Below are positions 28,301 to 37,980 of a stretch of 64,000 nt of DNA, piece after piece (position 1 is the stretch's first letter; every line of letters begins with the position of its first letter). The position numbers and the translations under genes are program-made. Origin of the DNA: Paenibacillus sp. Root444D2 (lineage in GTDB: Bacteria; Bacillota; Bacilli; Paenibacillales; NBRC-103111); NCBI RefSeq assembly GCF_001426375.1, contig NZ_LMEO01000001.1, positions 126,840-190,839 of the forward strand, given 5' to 3'. A model generated the notes under the pieces. The model did no database searches. It was not told the origin of the DNA and saw only the letters and a program-made list of their open reading frames with translations.

Positions 28301-29448
28301 TCGTATTCGTCCTTTCTGCTTAAGTGATTCGGTAGCTGAGGAGGGTGTAGATCTCGAGGTCCCTTATAATGAACTCGTGGTCGAAAGAGTCGATTATTAT
28401 CATGTTGTTCGATCACATGCGCACTTATGCCGATCGTGCGGGCAGCAAGAAATACCGGTGTAAACAAATCAATGGGAATCCCAAGCAAATAGTAAACAGG
28501 AGCTGCGTAATAATCCAAATTCGGATGCAAATTCTTTTCTCGCTTCATGACTTCTTCCCCAAGGACACACATGTTGTAGAGCTCTGGTTGATTTTTGTCT
28601 ATGGCGAGTTCCGCTAGTGCCTCTTTCATAAGCAGTGCACGTGGATCCGCCTTTTTCATATAAACTCGATGTCCAAAGCCCATAATTCGTTCTTTCTTTG
28701 CTAACTTATTAAGCATGAGTGCTTCAAGATTTGCTTCCGATCCCGCCTCCAAAAGCATCGCCATGACCGCTTCATTCGCACCGCCGTGCAGAGTCCCTTT
28801 GAGTGAAGCAACCGCGCCAGTTAAGGCACCGTAAAGATCGGATTGTGTGGATGCAATTACACGCGCAGCAAACGTTGAATTCGGCATTTCATGCTCACTA
28901 TAGACGATCAGTGATTGATCAAAGATAGCCTCTTCTATCTTGGATGGAATGCGTCCTGTGATCATATATAAGAAATTGGCTGTATAGGATAGCTCTTTGC
29001 GCGGGTCTATGAATGGCTGCTTCGTTTGCGCGCGAAATCCGTTGGCTACAATTTCCGGCACTTTCGCGAGCAATCGAATGGCTTTACGGGTATTGGCTTC
29101 TCTGGAACGATCCTCAAGTTCGACATCGTAACTTGCTATTGCTGAGATGCCTGTTCGCAGAACATCCATGAAGTCGGCATGCTCGGGGAGTAGTTGTAGA
29201 ATCGCCTTCACATTTGGAGGTAATCCATATTCCGATCTCAACTTCTCTTCGATCGAATGCCGTTCATCTGAATTAGGCAGTGCTCCGTCTAAGAGCAGCC
29301 CTACAATGTCCACATAGGTTACATGTTGGGCAAGCTCAATAAGGTCATACCCGCGAACAACAATTTCCTCCTTCTCCACATCCAGATACGAGATGTTCGT
29401 CTCGCTAGCAATGACATTTTCAAGTCCAGGCAAATAGTCGTCACTCAT
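28297..29448 (-). CDS. prpC: 2-methylcitrate synthase / citrate synthase
   Basis: This 383-residue citrate synthase-family enzyme joins propionyl-CoA (or acetyl-CoA) and oxaloacetate. Active-site His residues lie in [14 protein letters not shown] and [16 protein letters not shown], and the C-terminal Asp in [13 protein letters not shown]. The preferred start is the ATG giving [12 protein letters not shown], nine bases after GGGAG. Its place before prpD and prpB makes methylcitrate synthase the likely main activity; it corresponds to mmgD. Confidence 0.92.
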   Translation of the reverse strand: MSDDYLPGLENVIASETNISYLDVEKEEIVVRGYDLIELAQHVTYVDIVGLLLDGALPNSDERHSIEEKLRSEYGLPPNVKAILQLLPEHADFMDVLRTGISAIASYDVELEDRSREANTRKAIRLLAKVPEIVANGFRAQTKQPFIDPRKELSYTANFLYMITGRIPSKIEEAIFDQSLIVYSEHEMPNSTFAARVIASTQSDLYGALTGAVASLKGTLHGGANEAVMAMLLEAGSEANLEALMLNKLAKKERIMGFGHRVYMKKADPRALLMKEALAELAIDKNQPELYNMCVLGEEVMKREKNLHPNLDYYAAPVYYLLGIPIDLFTPVFLAARTIGISAHVIEQHDNNRLFRPRVHYKGPRDLHPPQLPNHLSRKDEYE

Positions 29449-29485
29449 CTCATCGCTCTCCCTTCCTCCGTTCGTTTCACTTCCT

Positions 29486-30628
29486 TCAGTCGGCAAGTAG
29501 CATTCGGGATATCACAATTCGCTGAATCTCGTTCGTCCCTTCATATATCTGGGTCACCTTCGCATCGCGCAAAAACCGCTCTACAGGGAAATCCTTGGTA
29601 TAGCCGTCGTCTCCAAAAATTTGCACAGCCTCAATGCAGACCTGAACAGCGGTATCACTGGCGAAAAGCTTGGCAATAGCAGCTTGCTTTCCATATGTTA
29701 AGCCCTTGCTTTCCCGCCAGGCGGCCTGATAGGTAAGCAGTCTAGCTGCTTCAATGTGAGTTGCCATATCAGCGATTTTAAAAGCAGTCGTTTGCTGCCC
29801 ACCTATCGGCTTTCCTACTTGATTACGCTCTTTAGCATAAGCAATTGAAGCATCTAAAGCGCCTTGAGCAATTCCAAGCGCTTGAGCAGCAATTCCGATA
29901 CGTCCGCCATCCAGACTTTTCATGGCAATTCGGAAGCCTTCCCCTTCCGGCCCTAGCAAATTCTCCACAGGAACACGGCAATTCTCAAACCTCAGTTCCA
30001 TTGTCGGCGATGATCGAATGCCTAGCTTCTTTTCTTTACTTCCAAAAATGAATCCAGCAGCTCCCTTTTCTACGATAAAGGCGCTGCACCCTTTTTGCCT
30101 TTGCTGCAAGTCCGTCATCGCAAAAACAATGTAAACCTCCGCCTCCCCTCCATTTGTAACAAATAGTTTGGATCCGTTAAGGACATAACTGTCCCCGTCC
30201 TTTATCGCTGTTGTCCTCATCGCCCCAGCATCGGAGCCGGAACCGCTTTCCGTTAAGCTATAGGCTCCTAGCTTCTTGCCTTCTGATAAAGGCCGCAAAA
30301 ACTTTTGTTTCTGTTCTTCTGTGCCATACTTGTATATCGCCCAACTGACTAGAGAGGTATGAACGGAAAGCATAACTCCTGTGGAACCACATACCCTAGA
30401 AAGCTCTTCAATGACCATAGCATAGGTCAGAAAATCGGACGCAAGCCCACCGTACGCTGCAGGCCACGGAATGCCCGTCAAACCAAGCTTTCCCATCTTA
30501 TCGAACAAATTTCGATCAAATCTCTCTTCTTCATCCCGCTGTGCAGCCGTCGGCTCTACCTCATTAATCGCAAAATCACGAACCATGGAACGAATCATGT
30601 TCTGTTCATCCGTATAGGACACATGCAT
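29486..30628 (-). CDS. mmgC: Acyl-CoA dehydrogenase (short/branched-chain type)
   Basis: This 380-residue flavoenzyme introduces the 2,3 double bond into acyl-CoA, probably butyryl- or isobutyryl-CoA here. The catalytic base Glu363 is present in [11 protein letters not shown], and [15 protein letters not shown] is intact. One oddity is [16 protein letters not shown], where the normal FAD-contacting loop is FGGYGY. It is the first gene of the run, with GAAGGAGG before the ATG and a cre box about 90 bases upstream. It is a close paralogue of the protein at 24676. Confidence 0.9.
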   Translation of the reverse strand: MHVSYTDEQNMIRSMVRDFAINEVEPTAAQRDEEERFDRNLFDKMGKLGLTGIPWPAAYGGLASDFLTYAMVIEELSRVCGSTGVMLSVHTSLVSWAIYKYGTEEQKQKFLRPLSEGKKLGAYSLTESGSGSDAGAMRTTAIKDGDSYVLNGSKLFVTNGGEAEVYIVFAMTDLQQRQKGCSAFIVEKGAAGFIFGSKEKKLGIRSSPTMELRFENCRVPVENLLGPEGEGFRIAMKSLDGGRIGIAAQALGIAQGALDASIAYAKERNQVGKPIGGQQTTAFKIADMATHIEAARLLTYQAAWRESKGLTYGKQAAIAKLFASDTAVQVCIEAVQIFGDDGYTKDFPVERFLRDAKVTQIYEGTNEIQRIVISRMLLAD

Positions 30629-30711
30629 TCGACTGCCTCCTTCGACATGATGGACATTCCTTCATGTTTCTGCCGAGGATATATTCGGTCGATGGGTTGA
30701 ATAGGACAAGC

Positions 30712-30725
30712 TGTAAACGCTTTCA
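30712..30725. promoter_or_regulatory. Perfect cre box (CcpA operator) of the catabolic operon
   Basis: TGTAAACGCTTTCA fits the consensus TGWAARCGYTWNCA on both strands. It lies about 90 bases upstream of the first gene of the 14-kb run. The B. subtilis mmg operon is known to be under catabolite repression, so CcpA repression by preferred sugars is the likely role. An AT-rich promoter region (30735-30790 on the minus strand) lies just upstream, but no sigma-E or sigma-A hexamers could be called with confidence. Confidence 0.8.
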
Positions 30726-30785
30726 GTTCTATGCTTTATATATACACCCTTTTACAAATGCTTATACCTTCGGAGCTGCACTAAA

Positions 30786-30822
30786 AAATTAAAAGAGCCA
30801 GACCTTTGTAGGGGTTGGCTCT
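30786..30822 (-). terminator. Rho-independent terminator
   Basis: AGAGCCAACCCC pairs with GGTCTGGCTCT around a short loop and is followed by TTTT and a further T run on the minus strand. It ends the MFS exporter gene and insulates the catabolic operon promoter. Confidence 0.85.
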
Positions 30823-30847
30823 TCCAAGTTCATTGGTATTCCATTAT

Positions 30848-32251
30848 TTATACCAGTTCATTGACCAGCTGTTGATTTTTCTTTCCAAAAGATACGAAAT
30901 AAAGAACTGTGCTTGCTATAACAACTAAGCATAAGATCAGAATGAGATTGCCGTACAAGTAGGCGTGCGAGTCTGATAGTAGAGGATGAAGCGGAAAAGC
31001 AAGCAGCTCTTTCTCCATCACTTTGGCAACAAGTGCCGTCACGACCGCTCCGGAAATCGTTGATGTCATATTAAAAAAGCCCATCCCGACGCCAATTTGT
31101 TGAACCGGCAAAATTTGCGTAATCGTTTCCGTTAATGCCGTCTGCATGAAAGAAAATCCGATGTACATCATGATGAGGGCTGCTCCAATGTACCAAACCC
31201 AAAGTCCGATCGATGAAGATTGCAGTAAAAGACTAGCTGCTATTAATATCAATCCTAGATAGACAACATAATGGCTTCCTCGCTTGACCGTCATATTGCC
31301 GGCTACTTTCCCAAATACGACCGCGCTAATCGCTCCAGGAAACATAATAAGTCCAATATGTTCTGTGTCTAGCCCGTATATGTTACTTAGCATCAGCGGT
31401 ATAACGAACATGACCGACATCACGGTGCCAAAAATGAGAAAGCCGATGATGAGACCATTTCGGTAAAGAGAATTTGTGAAAAGTGCAGGTTCGACGAACG
31501 GCTCCTTCGCCCTGCGAATATGAACGATAAATAGCACAAGAGCTATCATTACAATTCCCAAGTAGATCCAATTTCCTTCGGTCGTAAACAAAATAAGCGT
31601 TGATATGATCACACCTAATAGTACCGCTCCTACAACATCCAATTTACCTTCTTTGCGAGGTTCAACTGGCAGAAACTTTTGAAAAAAAGGAATAGCAATG
31701 ACAACTGGTACCGCAACAAGAAACAAAAAGGCCCAGTGAAACGATCCTGCAATATAACCGCCAAGCACAGGTCCGATCCCAATCGCGAATGAAACGGTCG
31801 ATGTAATGATACCAAACATTCTTCCCCGTTCTTTCACAGTGAAAAACCGGGCTACCATGACGAAAATCAAGGCTGGGATAGCTGAGCCACCGGCCCCTTG
31901 TATGGCCCGAGATAAAATGACTGCGGGATACCACGATTGGCATACAAAACCCAATATGGACCCAAAAGCGTAAAGGGAAATCCCTATTGTAATCAACTTT
32001 TTGATGCTGTACATATCGGAAAGCTTCCCAAAAATAACCATACCCATACCGAAGACGATAAAAAAGATCGTGACTACCCAACTTACACCGGAAGCATCCA
32101 GACCGAACTGCTTGGAAATACTTGGGGTGGATACATTGAACACGGATTCATTCAAAACGGCAAAAAAGATCACATAATAAATCCATGGGACACTTTTCTT
32201 TATTTCTGAGTTGTCCTCCTCAGATTGGGTTTGACTCTCTACAATATTCAT
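30848..32251 (-). CDS. MFS exporter, DHA2 (14-helix, TetL/EmrB-like) family
   Basis: This 467-residue membrane protein has about 14 hydrophobic helices. Family marks are the helix 2-3 loop FGKLSDMYSIKKL, the helix 4 motif LSRAIQGAGGSAIPAL and the drug/proton antiporter motif C region FAIGIGPVLGGYIAG. Proton-driven efflux of a drug or metabolite is likely, but the substrate is unknown. Its upstream spacer has several palindromes that could be operators. It is monocistronic, with a terminator after it. Confidence 0.85.
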   Translation of the reverse strand: MNIVESQTQSEEDNSEIKKSVPWIYYVIFFAVLNESVFNVSTPSISKQFGLDASGVSWVVTIFFIVFGMGMVIFGKLSDMYSIKKLITIGISLYAFGSILGFVCQSWYPAVILSRAIQGAGGSAIPALIFVMVARFFTVKERGRMFGIITSTVSFAIGIGPVLGGYIAGSFHWAFLFLVAVPVVIAIPFFQKFLPVEPRKEGKLDVVGAVLLGVIISTLILFTTEGNWIYLGIVMIALVLFIVHIRRAKEPFVEPALFTNSLYRNGLIIGFLIFGTVMSVMFVIPLMLSNIYGLDTEHIGLIMFPGAISAVVFGKVAGNMTVKRGSHYVVYLGLILIAASLLLQSSSIGLWVWYIGAALIMMYIGFSFMQTALTETITQILPVQQIGVGMGFFNMTSTISGAVVTALVAKVMEKELLAFPLHPLLSDSHAYLYGNLILILCLVVIASTVLYFVSFGKKNQQLVNELV

Positions 32252-32435
32252 TTTGATTGACTTCCTTCCTCTTTACGAATTTCAATTTCATTTTAACGAT
32301 CTTATTATCCCATTTACTCCTCGATCCCACCAATTCTTACCAAATTTGCGTTATCTTCAGTATACCAAACACACGTTCTCATGTATAGTAGTTTACACAA
32401 CAAAAATATTTGGCTTATGCGGGTATTCCACGCGA

Positions 32436-32568
32436 ATGTTGTAAAAAATACATCAATACTATACCCAAATTAACCCAAAAACATAAATAAAGGCTAAGAT
32501 GTTGTACAGCATACAACATCTTCAGCTTACCCACAAGATATCAAGGAAATTGTTGTACACTGTACAAC
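32436..32568. promoter_or_regulatory. Cluster of TGTTGTA palindromes, candidate operators
   Basis: Three related sites lie upstream of the MFS gene. At 32496-32522 AAGATGTTGTA and TACAACATCTT form a perfect 11-bp repeat around CAGCA. At 32552-32568 GTTGTACA and TGTACAAC are perfect 8-bp arms around one C. At 32436-32454 ATGTTGTA-AAAAA-TACATC is a weaker third copy. The centres of the first two are 51 bases apart. A dimeric repressor controlling the exporter is a reasonable inference; no regulator gene is adjacent. Confidence 0.45.
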
Positions 32569-32595
32569 CTGTCTTTCTACTTCCCCATTTCGCGG

Positions 32596-32744
32596 AAGGC
32601 TTCGCCTTAAGAACAATTAAGCGCGAAAAACGCACTTAATGGTGTTGCCCCAAACAAAGAAGCGCGAAAAACGCGCTTTCAACGAGAGTTCCTCGAGCCG
32701 AAGCTCGTCGACAGTGTCTGAGAAGTCGGAAATCGACTTCTCAG
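32596..32744. repeat. Array of short inverted repeats in a 600-base gene-free spacer
   Basis: The gene-free stretch 32252-32851 contains five hairpins in 150 bases. They are AAGGC-TTC-GCCTT (32596-32608), TTAAGCGCG-AAAAA-CGCACTTAA with one mismatch (32617-32639) and AAGCGCG-AAAAA-CGCGCTT (32660-32678). After them come CGAGC-CGAA-GCTCG (32694-32707) and CTGAGAAGTCG-GAAAT-CGACTTCTCAG (32718-32744). The second and third share the core GCGCGAAAAACGC. No open frame with coding character covers them. They could be a structured RNA, attenuators or remains of a repetitive element. Confidence 0.6.
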
Positions 32745-32851
32745 CTTACATCTCTTATCCACAAATCAGCATCTTGCATAATTTCCAATACAGCAAAAAA
32801 AACTACTTACTTTCTGTCGCCAGAGAATAAGCAGCCTTTAAAAAGCAGCAA

Positions 32852-34423
32852 TTAGTATACATCCACACTCACTGTAGCATGAGCAGCCTCGTTATAAATA
32901 GTAATCTTATGAGTGCTTTCGTTCAGTGGCTTGGCAGTCAGTCTCACTTCAAAGCGGGCGTTCCCATTTTCATCAAATAAATCAGTTGTTCCTAGCGAAG
33001 TGCCCGCTTTTACAATCTCGAGGTTTGGATTTTCAGGCGATACAACAGGCGTCAAGCTCTTTGAAGTAACCTCATTTTGATCAAACTGTTTTTTGAAGAT
33101 CGGGTTCCCATACTGGTCAAACAAATTCAATGAAATGGATGCTTTATCGCCCACATCAATCAATCTATTTTTCATATTCGAATAGGTTATTTTGTTCGGT
33201 TCAATGAAACTGAGAACAGGTGCGTTGCCTACTTTGAAGCTTCGAGATGTACTAAGTTTACTATTATTCACATAAACGGTAACGGGTATATAATCTTTCA
33301 TCTGAGAACTATTCGCTTCTTTGATGTTAGCAATAATGACCAAGTTGCCCCACTCATCCTTTTTAAAATCTGCCGGAGCTGATCCTGCAACAATAGCGGT
33401 ATAGCCCGAGGTTCCAAGGGATGCCGTCTCTCCATATTGATTCAAGGCTTTCACTCTAATCGTTGCAGCTGTGCTGTTCGCAATAGTTTCTTCTGGATTG
33501 ATGAAGTTGATTTCGGTCACCTGCTCCGCTTGTGCTCTGAAATAGACTTCATTTCTCGATACTGTCGATCCGTCTAGCCCAGTAATAGCAGTTGTATAAT
33601 CTCCTTCACTGATCGGTGAAGATGTGAGTAAAGTAGCCCACTTGCCATCATCAGACCAAGTCACAGTTACCGGAACATTCAACGTTCCTTTGCTTAATGT
33701 AAGGCTTGCTTTTGTCTTATCTACTGTTTGATTAAACCAAACTTTCACTTTACTTGCTCCAACAGCCTGTGCGCTAACTAACGCGATTTTACCAGGTATG
33801 TATTGTTGTTTTGCTTCATAAGCGCCAGTTACCAACAGTTCACGGGTAGCAGGCATTTGACCTTCAAAAGCACCTATTGTTTCTGGGAGAAGCTTCAAGT
33901 TCAATGCAAGAGCTACGTACCCTTTTGCCCAATTAGAGACGGAGCCATCCGTTAGGGTCTTATTGCCTGCCTCTGCTTCCTTACCTAGGATTCGTACCAA
34001 GAATGTAGCTAGCTCTTCCTTTGTCACTTGACCAGCCGGGTTGTAAGCACCATCGCTGAAGCCATTCGTAATACCAGCTGTTTTCAAAGCTTCAATATAA
34101 GGTAATGCATAGCCATTGGCTTGATCATATATACTTACATCTGTATAAGAGGAAACTCTTAAACTAGTATTAATCGGAAGATCCAAAATCATTGCCGCAA
34201 CTTTAGCGAACTGTGCACGGTTCATTGGACTCTTTAATCCGAACGTCGTTGCGGTCATGCCATCAAAAATTCCTGTGCTAATCATTGCATCGAATTTGGC
34301 TTTGGTAGAGGCGTCCAGTTGGCTCAAATCTGCGAAGTCAGATGACGTTTTTCCGAATGCGACAGATGAGAACATGGATAAAGCCATTGCAGATGTAAGT
34401 ACGATAGATAGATTTTTTTTCAT
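32852..34423 (-). CDS. SLH-domain S-layer-like surface protein
   Basis: A signal peptide (about residues 1-24, VAFGK) is followed by two or three SLH segments up to about residue 185. Key pieces are FADLSQLDASTKAKFDAM, MNRAQFAKVAAMIL and NPAGQVTKEELATFLVRIL. The remaining 340 residues look like beta-rich, Ig-like repeats (VTEINFINPEETIANSTAATIRVKALNQYGETA and a later FDQYGNPIF segment). This is the design of Paenibacillus S-layer or surface proteins anchored to cell-wall polymer. It has 523 residues and is monocistronic. Confidence 0.85.
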   Translation of the reverse strand: MKKNLSIVLTSAMALSMFSSVAFGKTSSDFADLSQLDASTKAKFDAMISTGIFDGMTATTFGLKSPMNRAQFAKVAAMILDLPINTSLRVSSYTDVSIYDQANGYALPYIEALKTAGITNGFSDGAYNPAGQVTKEELATFLVRILGKEAEAGNKTLTDGSVSNWAKGYVALALNLKLLPETIGAFEGQMPATRELLVTGAYEAKQQYIPGKIALVSAQAVGASKVKVWFNQTVDKTKASLTLSKGTLNVPVTVTWSDDGKWATLLTSSPISEGDYTTAITGLDGSTVSRNEVYFRAQAEQVTEINFINPEETIANSTAATIRVKALNQYGETASLGTSGYTAIVAGSAPADFKKDEWGNLVIIANIKEANSSQMKDYIPVTVYVNNSKLSTSRSFKVGNAPVLSFIEPNKITYSNMKNRLIDVGDKASISLNLFDQYGNPIFKKQFDQNEVTSKSLTPVVSPENPNLEIVKAGTSLGTTDLFDENGNARFEVRLTAKPLNESTHKITIYNEAAHATVSVDVY

Positions 34424-34518
34424 AACGTTTCTTCCTCCTTAGTGTGGGTTATGTGTTGATAGGAATTTATACCCAGCTGCTTTGAGATCGAAACGAAATG
34501 TTTTGAAATATTTTACAA

Positions 34519-36018
34519 TTACCGTCTTGCTTGATGCTTGGATAGATTCCAGGAAGGCCATGAATAGTCTCCGGAATTTGCTTTAATGCGATCTATGGTT
34601 GCTTGTATCCTCAAATCAGGGTGCTTGGCTTGCTGTTCTTTAAGTGGCGGAATCACGTCGGTAGAGAGTCTCCCCAAATATTCAAGGTCGATGATTCCCG
34701 TTCTTTCGTACCGCTCCATGTTATTGATTACGATTCGTTGCTCAATATTCATGTAATTCATCACCAGATAGGCCAGGATTGCCGTTGTAATAACAGCTTT
34801 TGACAAGGACATCTGCTCCATCCAGATTCGGAATAAAGCAATGATAAATAGAACACTTAAGAATATCATGAATCCATGAACGAGTAATCTCGTTTGCGTG
34901 AAGCCATAAGCCTCTTCATATAACGAAAGCCTTCCATAAGCGGAAATGAGCATCACGATCGTGCATCCGACGAGCATCGTCAGCAATCCTTTTCGAATGG
35001 TTTCACCCATTTGACCGCTGCGGCGGATCCAATGCAGGCCTGGAAACAGCAGAGAGATATTGATAATAGCTACGGCAACAAGTTCGGCAAACCCTCTTCG
35101 CGCGTATTCCGCATAAAGCACACCATTAGGTAAAAACCCATTCGCTGCTCCGAATAAATAGGAGAACTGAATGATCGCGAACAGCACGTAGACAACATTC
35201 ACACACACGAGCAAAGTACCGGCTGTTATTGGATCAATCAGAATCTTTTTGCTCACAGCCGCAGATTCCTCAATAGTCTCTTGAGGCGTTTGGCTGACTT
35301 CGATGACTTTTGGAAAAAGAATTCCCCATAAATAGCAGAACGTGTACAGGGTTATCCCTATCGCAAACCCGGTACGTACAATCCCCTCAGCAAACGATAT
35401 TCCGTTGAACCAGTGCGGGATCCCGGCTACCCAAGATTGAAAAACAAGATCCGCAGAAGCCAATAACCCAATAACGATGAACAATATGGGGGCAGCCAAC
35501 AAGAGGCCTGCGCCTACTTTCCCCATCTTTCCCCAAGCAGACTCCTTTTCGGTCTTTCTACTCGGTAGCCAAGCTTTGATCATCCCAAAAGGTACAGACA
35601 AGTAAGCAATCGGCCTGCCAAAACAATGTCTAAGCAGATCCTGCAGGAATGTTGCATGATACCATGCATGCTTACTATTGCGCGACAAGACAATCGTCTG
35701 CATCGCAATGCATATGGGTAAGGCAAGCAAATTAAGCGTATGGAACAGATTGTTAGCAAACAATGTATACGTCAAAGCAATTAATACAACAGGAACTAGA
35801 AGGAACCAACCCGCTTTATTTTGTCCTTCCCACGGCTCAAAGCCGCCCAATCTTCCTTTTATGGCGTAAAAGTAAAGGCTGTAAAAGCCAAGCACACTAA
35901 TCAGAGCAGAGATGCCGGCGGCATGGTCAATAAACATGTATTGAACCATGAAACCAAATAAACATGCGTACATAAGCATTAAACCGTATTTTCTTTGCCA
36001 TGGAGCAGGATCTCTCAT
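34519..36018 (-). CDS. DUF4173 family multi-pass membrane protein
   Basis: This 499-residue protein has about 12 hydrophobic helices and fits DUF4173, a family of unknown function. Distinct parts are FGRPIAYLSVPFGMIKAW and FLPNGVLYAEYARRGFAELVAVAIINI, which is the best conserved motif of the family. The soluble tail is short and basic. It is divergent from the SgrR-like gene with about 140 bases between, so the two may be linked in regulation, but no direct evidence is seen. Confidence 0.75.
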   Translation of the reverse strand: MRDPAPWQRKYGLMLMYACLFGFMVQYMFIDHAAGISALISVLGFYSLYFYAIKGRLGGFEPWEGQNKAGWFLLVPVVLIALTYTLFANNLFHTLNLLALPICIAMQTIVLSRNSKHAWYHATFLQDLLRHCFGRPIAYLSVPFGMIKAWLPSRKTEKESAWGKMGKVGAGLLLAAPILFIVIGLLASADLVFQSWVAGIPHWFNGISFAEGIVRTGFAIGITLYTFCYLWGILFPKVIEVSQTPQETIEESAAVSKKILIDPITAGTLLVCVNVVYVLFAIIQFSYLFGAANGFLPNGVLYAEYARRGFAELVAVAIINISLLFPGLHWIRRSGQMGETIRKGLLTMLVGCTIVMLISAYGRLSLYEEAYGFTQTRLLVHGFMIFLSVLFIIALFRIWMEQMSLSKAVITTAILAYLVMNYMNIEQRIVINNMERYERTGIIDLEYLGRLSTDVIPPLKEQQAKHPDLRIQATIDRIKANSGDYSWPSWNLSKHQARR

Positions 36019-36161
36019 TGGACTTTTTCTCCTTTGTTTTACAAATGGTAAAGCAGCAAAAGCATTTGTTATTTCCTGCCCTTTATTGTAACCTGTAAAA
36101 CAAGAACAAAAAGTGTAAGTTTAAATTTCATAATTTCATATTTTATTTCCGGAGGCTAAAG

Positions 36162-37961
36162 GTGAAAATACGCAAACATTATTTAACACTTCGACGTTCA
36201 TTTCCCCAGGACCATGAAGAGCATCCACTCGAAATAACATTAGAAGAGCTAGCGTTACATTTGGACTGTACGCACCGTAATATGGTGCTGCTTCTCAAGC
36301 GAATGCAGCAGGAGAAGTGGCTCACTTGGCTGCCAAAAAAAGGCCGCGGTAATCGCTCAACCCTTATTTTCCATGCACGTAAAGAAGATATGCTTCTGGA
36401 GGAAGCAAAGGAATTAGTCGCGAAACAGGATTTGCATTCTGCACTTGAACTGCTGCAAGCAGCCGAGCATGCATCTACCCTACGAGAACAATTCCAAGTT
36501 TGGTTGTCAGGGCAATTCGGCTTTCGGTCTGAAGTGCAAGGTCAGCGTCGAACGGATATTTTGCGCTTCCCGCTTACGCAAACGATTCACGCCTTAGACC
36601 CTGCAGCCATTCATTATGCGGGGGAATCGCATCTGGTGAATCAGCTCTTCGATGGGCTCGTTCGGATGGATGCCAAAGGAGATCAGATCCTACCTCATCT
36701 TGCCCACGCGTGGGATGTAGATGCTTCTCGCACCTTATGGACCTTTTATCTCCGCAAAGGTGTGCAGTTTCATCATGGCCGCGAGATGCTGGCGAGCGAT
36801 GTGAAATATTCACTTGAACGGCTTGGGCGCTTAGCGCCGCGTGGTCTGTATAGCTGGGCTTATGCGGGCATCATTGACATCACAACACCAAATGAAACAA
36901 CAGTTTGCATTCAACTGTCTGAACACAATGAATTATTTCTCGGATTCTTAACTACCAATCGTGCTTCTATCGTCCCAGCAGATGTGTGTGAAACAGCCGG
37001 CGGACTGATGGATAAGTCACCCATTGGCACAGGACCTTTCCGTTTAACTGGACACGAACAAGGGATATGGATCTTGGAGGCATTCCCTGCTTATTTTCAG
37101 GGACGCGGGTTCTTGGATCGGGTCGAAGTGTGGACATTGCCGGAGAATGAACAGACGGAATTATCAGCTGAAAAACAGCCTTTCCAAGTCATGCACAACG
37201 TGCGAATTTCAGACATGGAAGCGCAGCGTTGGCAGCAAGTAAGGCAATCCGGCATGACGACGAAATTCATGACCGTGAATGAATTGAAAGACGGACCGTT
37301 AAAGAATCCATTGAATCGCGAGGCACTTAACTTAACTTTGGATCGACCCTATTTGCTGGAACAGCTCTCGGGCGATGTGATTGAAGAGGCAAATAGCTTT
37401 TTCTTGCAGCCACAACAAGATACGGTTCATTCCAATCATGTAATTAGCACGGCTGACCAGCTAATTGAAATCAAACAGCTGCTAGAAGCTGCCGGCTATC
37501 AGGGAGACGTACTGAAGCTTGCGACCATCCCGCAATATGAGCAGGATGCGCTCCTCTTGCAGAAAATGTACGCAATGTCCGGAATCACAATCGAAATCCT
37601 GCTCATTCCTGCTGAGGAATTCAAGGGCGAGCTGCGCATGACGGCCGATCTGCTGCTGTTTGCCGTGATGCTAGACGAGCATCGCGAGCTGCGGCTCTAC
37701 GATATGTACAAGAGCATGCGGCAGCATGCTGCGCCTGAAGTGCAGACCATGCTCGATAACAGCTTACAATTGCTGCGTTCCGAGGCCGACCCGAAACGCA
37801 GAATGGCACTGCTCGAGCAGTTGGAATCCCAGCTCAAGCAGCGCCACAGCCTGCTATTTCTATATCGAAAGCATCTCAAAACCGCTTACCATCCATCGAT
37901 TCGCGGCATCTCCCTCGATTCGCTTGGATGGGTGCGATTTCGCGACATTTGGTTCACATAG
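36162..37961 (+). CDS. SgrR family transcriptional regulator
   Basis: This 599-residue protein has a winged-helix SgrR_N domain (about residues 1-110, ITLEELALHLDCTHRNMVLLLKRM), a linker, then a periplasmic-binding-protein-like domain of the SBP_bac_5 family (from about 150, HALDPAAIHYAGESHLVNQLFDGLVR). It is thus a cytoplasmic regulator that senses a solute through a binding-protein fold. The start is GTG with GGAGG six bases before. No transporter gene is adjacent. The sensed ligand is unknown; E. coli SgrR responds to sugar-phosphate stress. Confidence 0.82.
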   Translation: MKIRKHYLTLRRSFPQDHEEHPLEITLEELALHLDCTHRNMVLLLKRMQQEKWLTWLPKKGRGNRSTLIFHARKEDMLLEEAKELVAKQDLHSALELLQAAEHASTLREQFQVWLSGQFGFRSEVQGQRRTDILRFPLTQTIHALDPAAIHYAGESHLVNQLFDGLVRMDAKGDQILPHLAHAWDVDASRTLWTFYLRKGVQFHHGREMLASDVKYSLERLGRLAPRGLYSWAYAGIIDITTPNETTVCIQLSEHNELFLGFLTTNRASIVPADVCETAGGLMDKSPIGTGPFRLTGHEQGIWILEAFPAYFQGRGFLDRVEVWTLPENEQTELSAEKQPFQVMHNVRISDMEAQRWQQVRQSGMTTKFMTVNELKDGPLKNPLNREALNLTLDRPYLLEQLSGDVIEEANSFFLQPQQDTVHSNHVISTADQLIEIKQLLEAAGYQGDVLKLATIPQYEQDALLLQKMYAMSGITIEILLIPAEEFKGELRMTADLLLFAVMLDEHRELRLYDMYKSMRQHAAPEVQTMLDNSLQLLRSEADPKRRMALLEQLESQLKQRHSLLFLYRKHLKTAYHPSIRGISLDSLGWVRFRDIWFT

Positions 37962-37980
37962 AACCATCCACCCAAATAAA

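Noticed and set aside
30735-30790. A sigma-E promoter for the catabolic run
   Set aside because: CATAGAAC and GTATAAG resemble parts of the consensus but not at a correct spacing, so no call was made.
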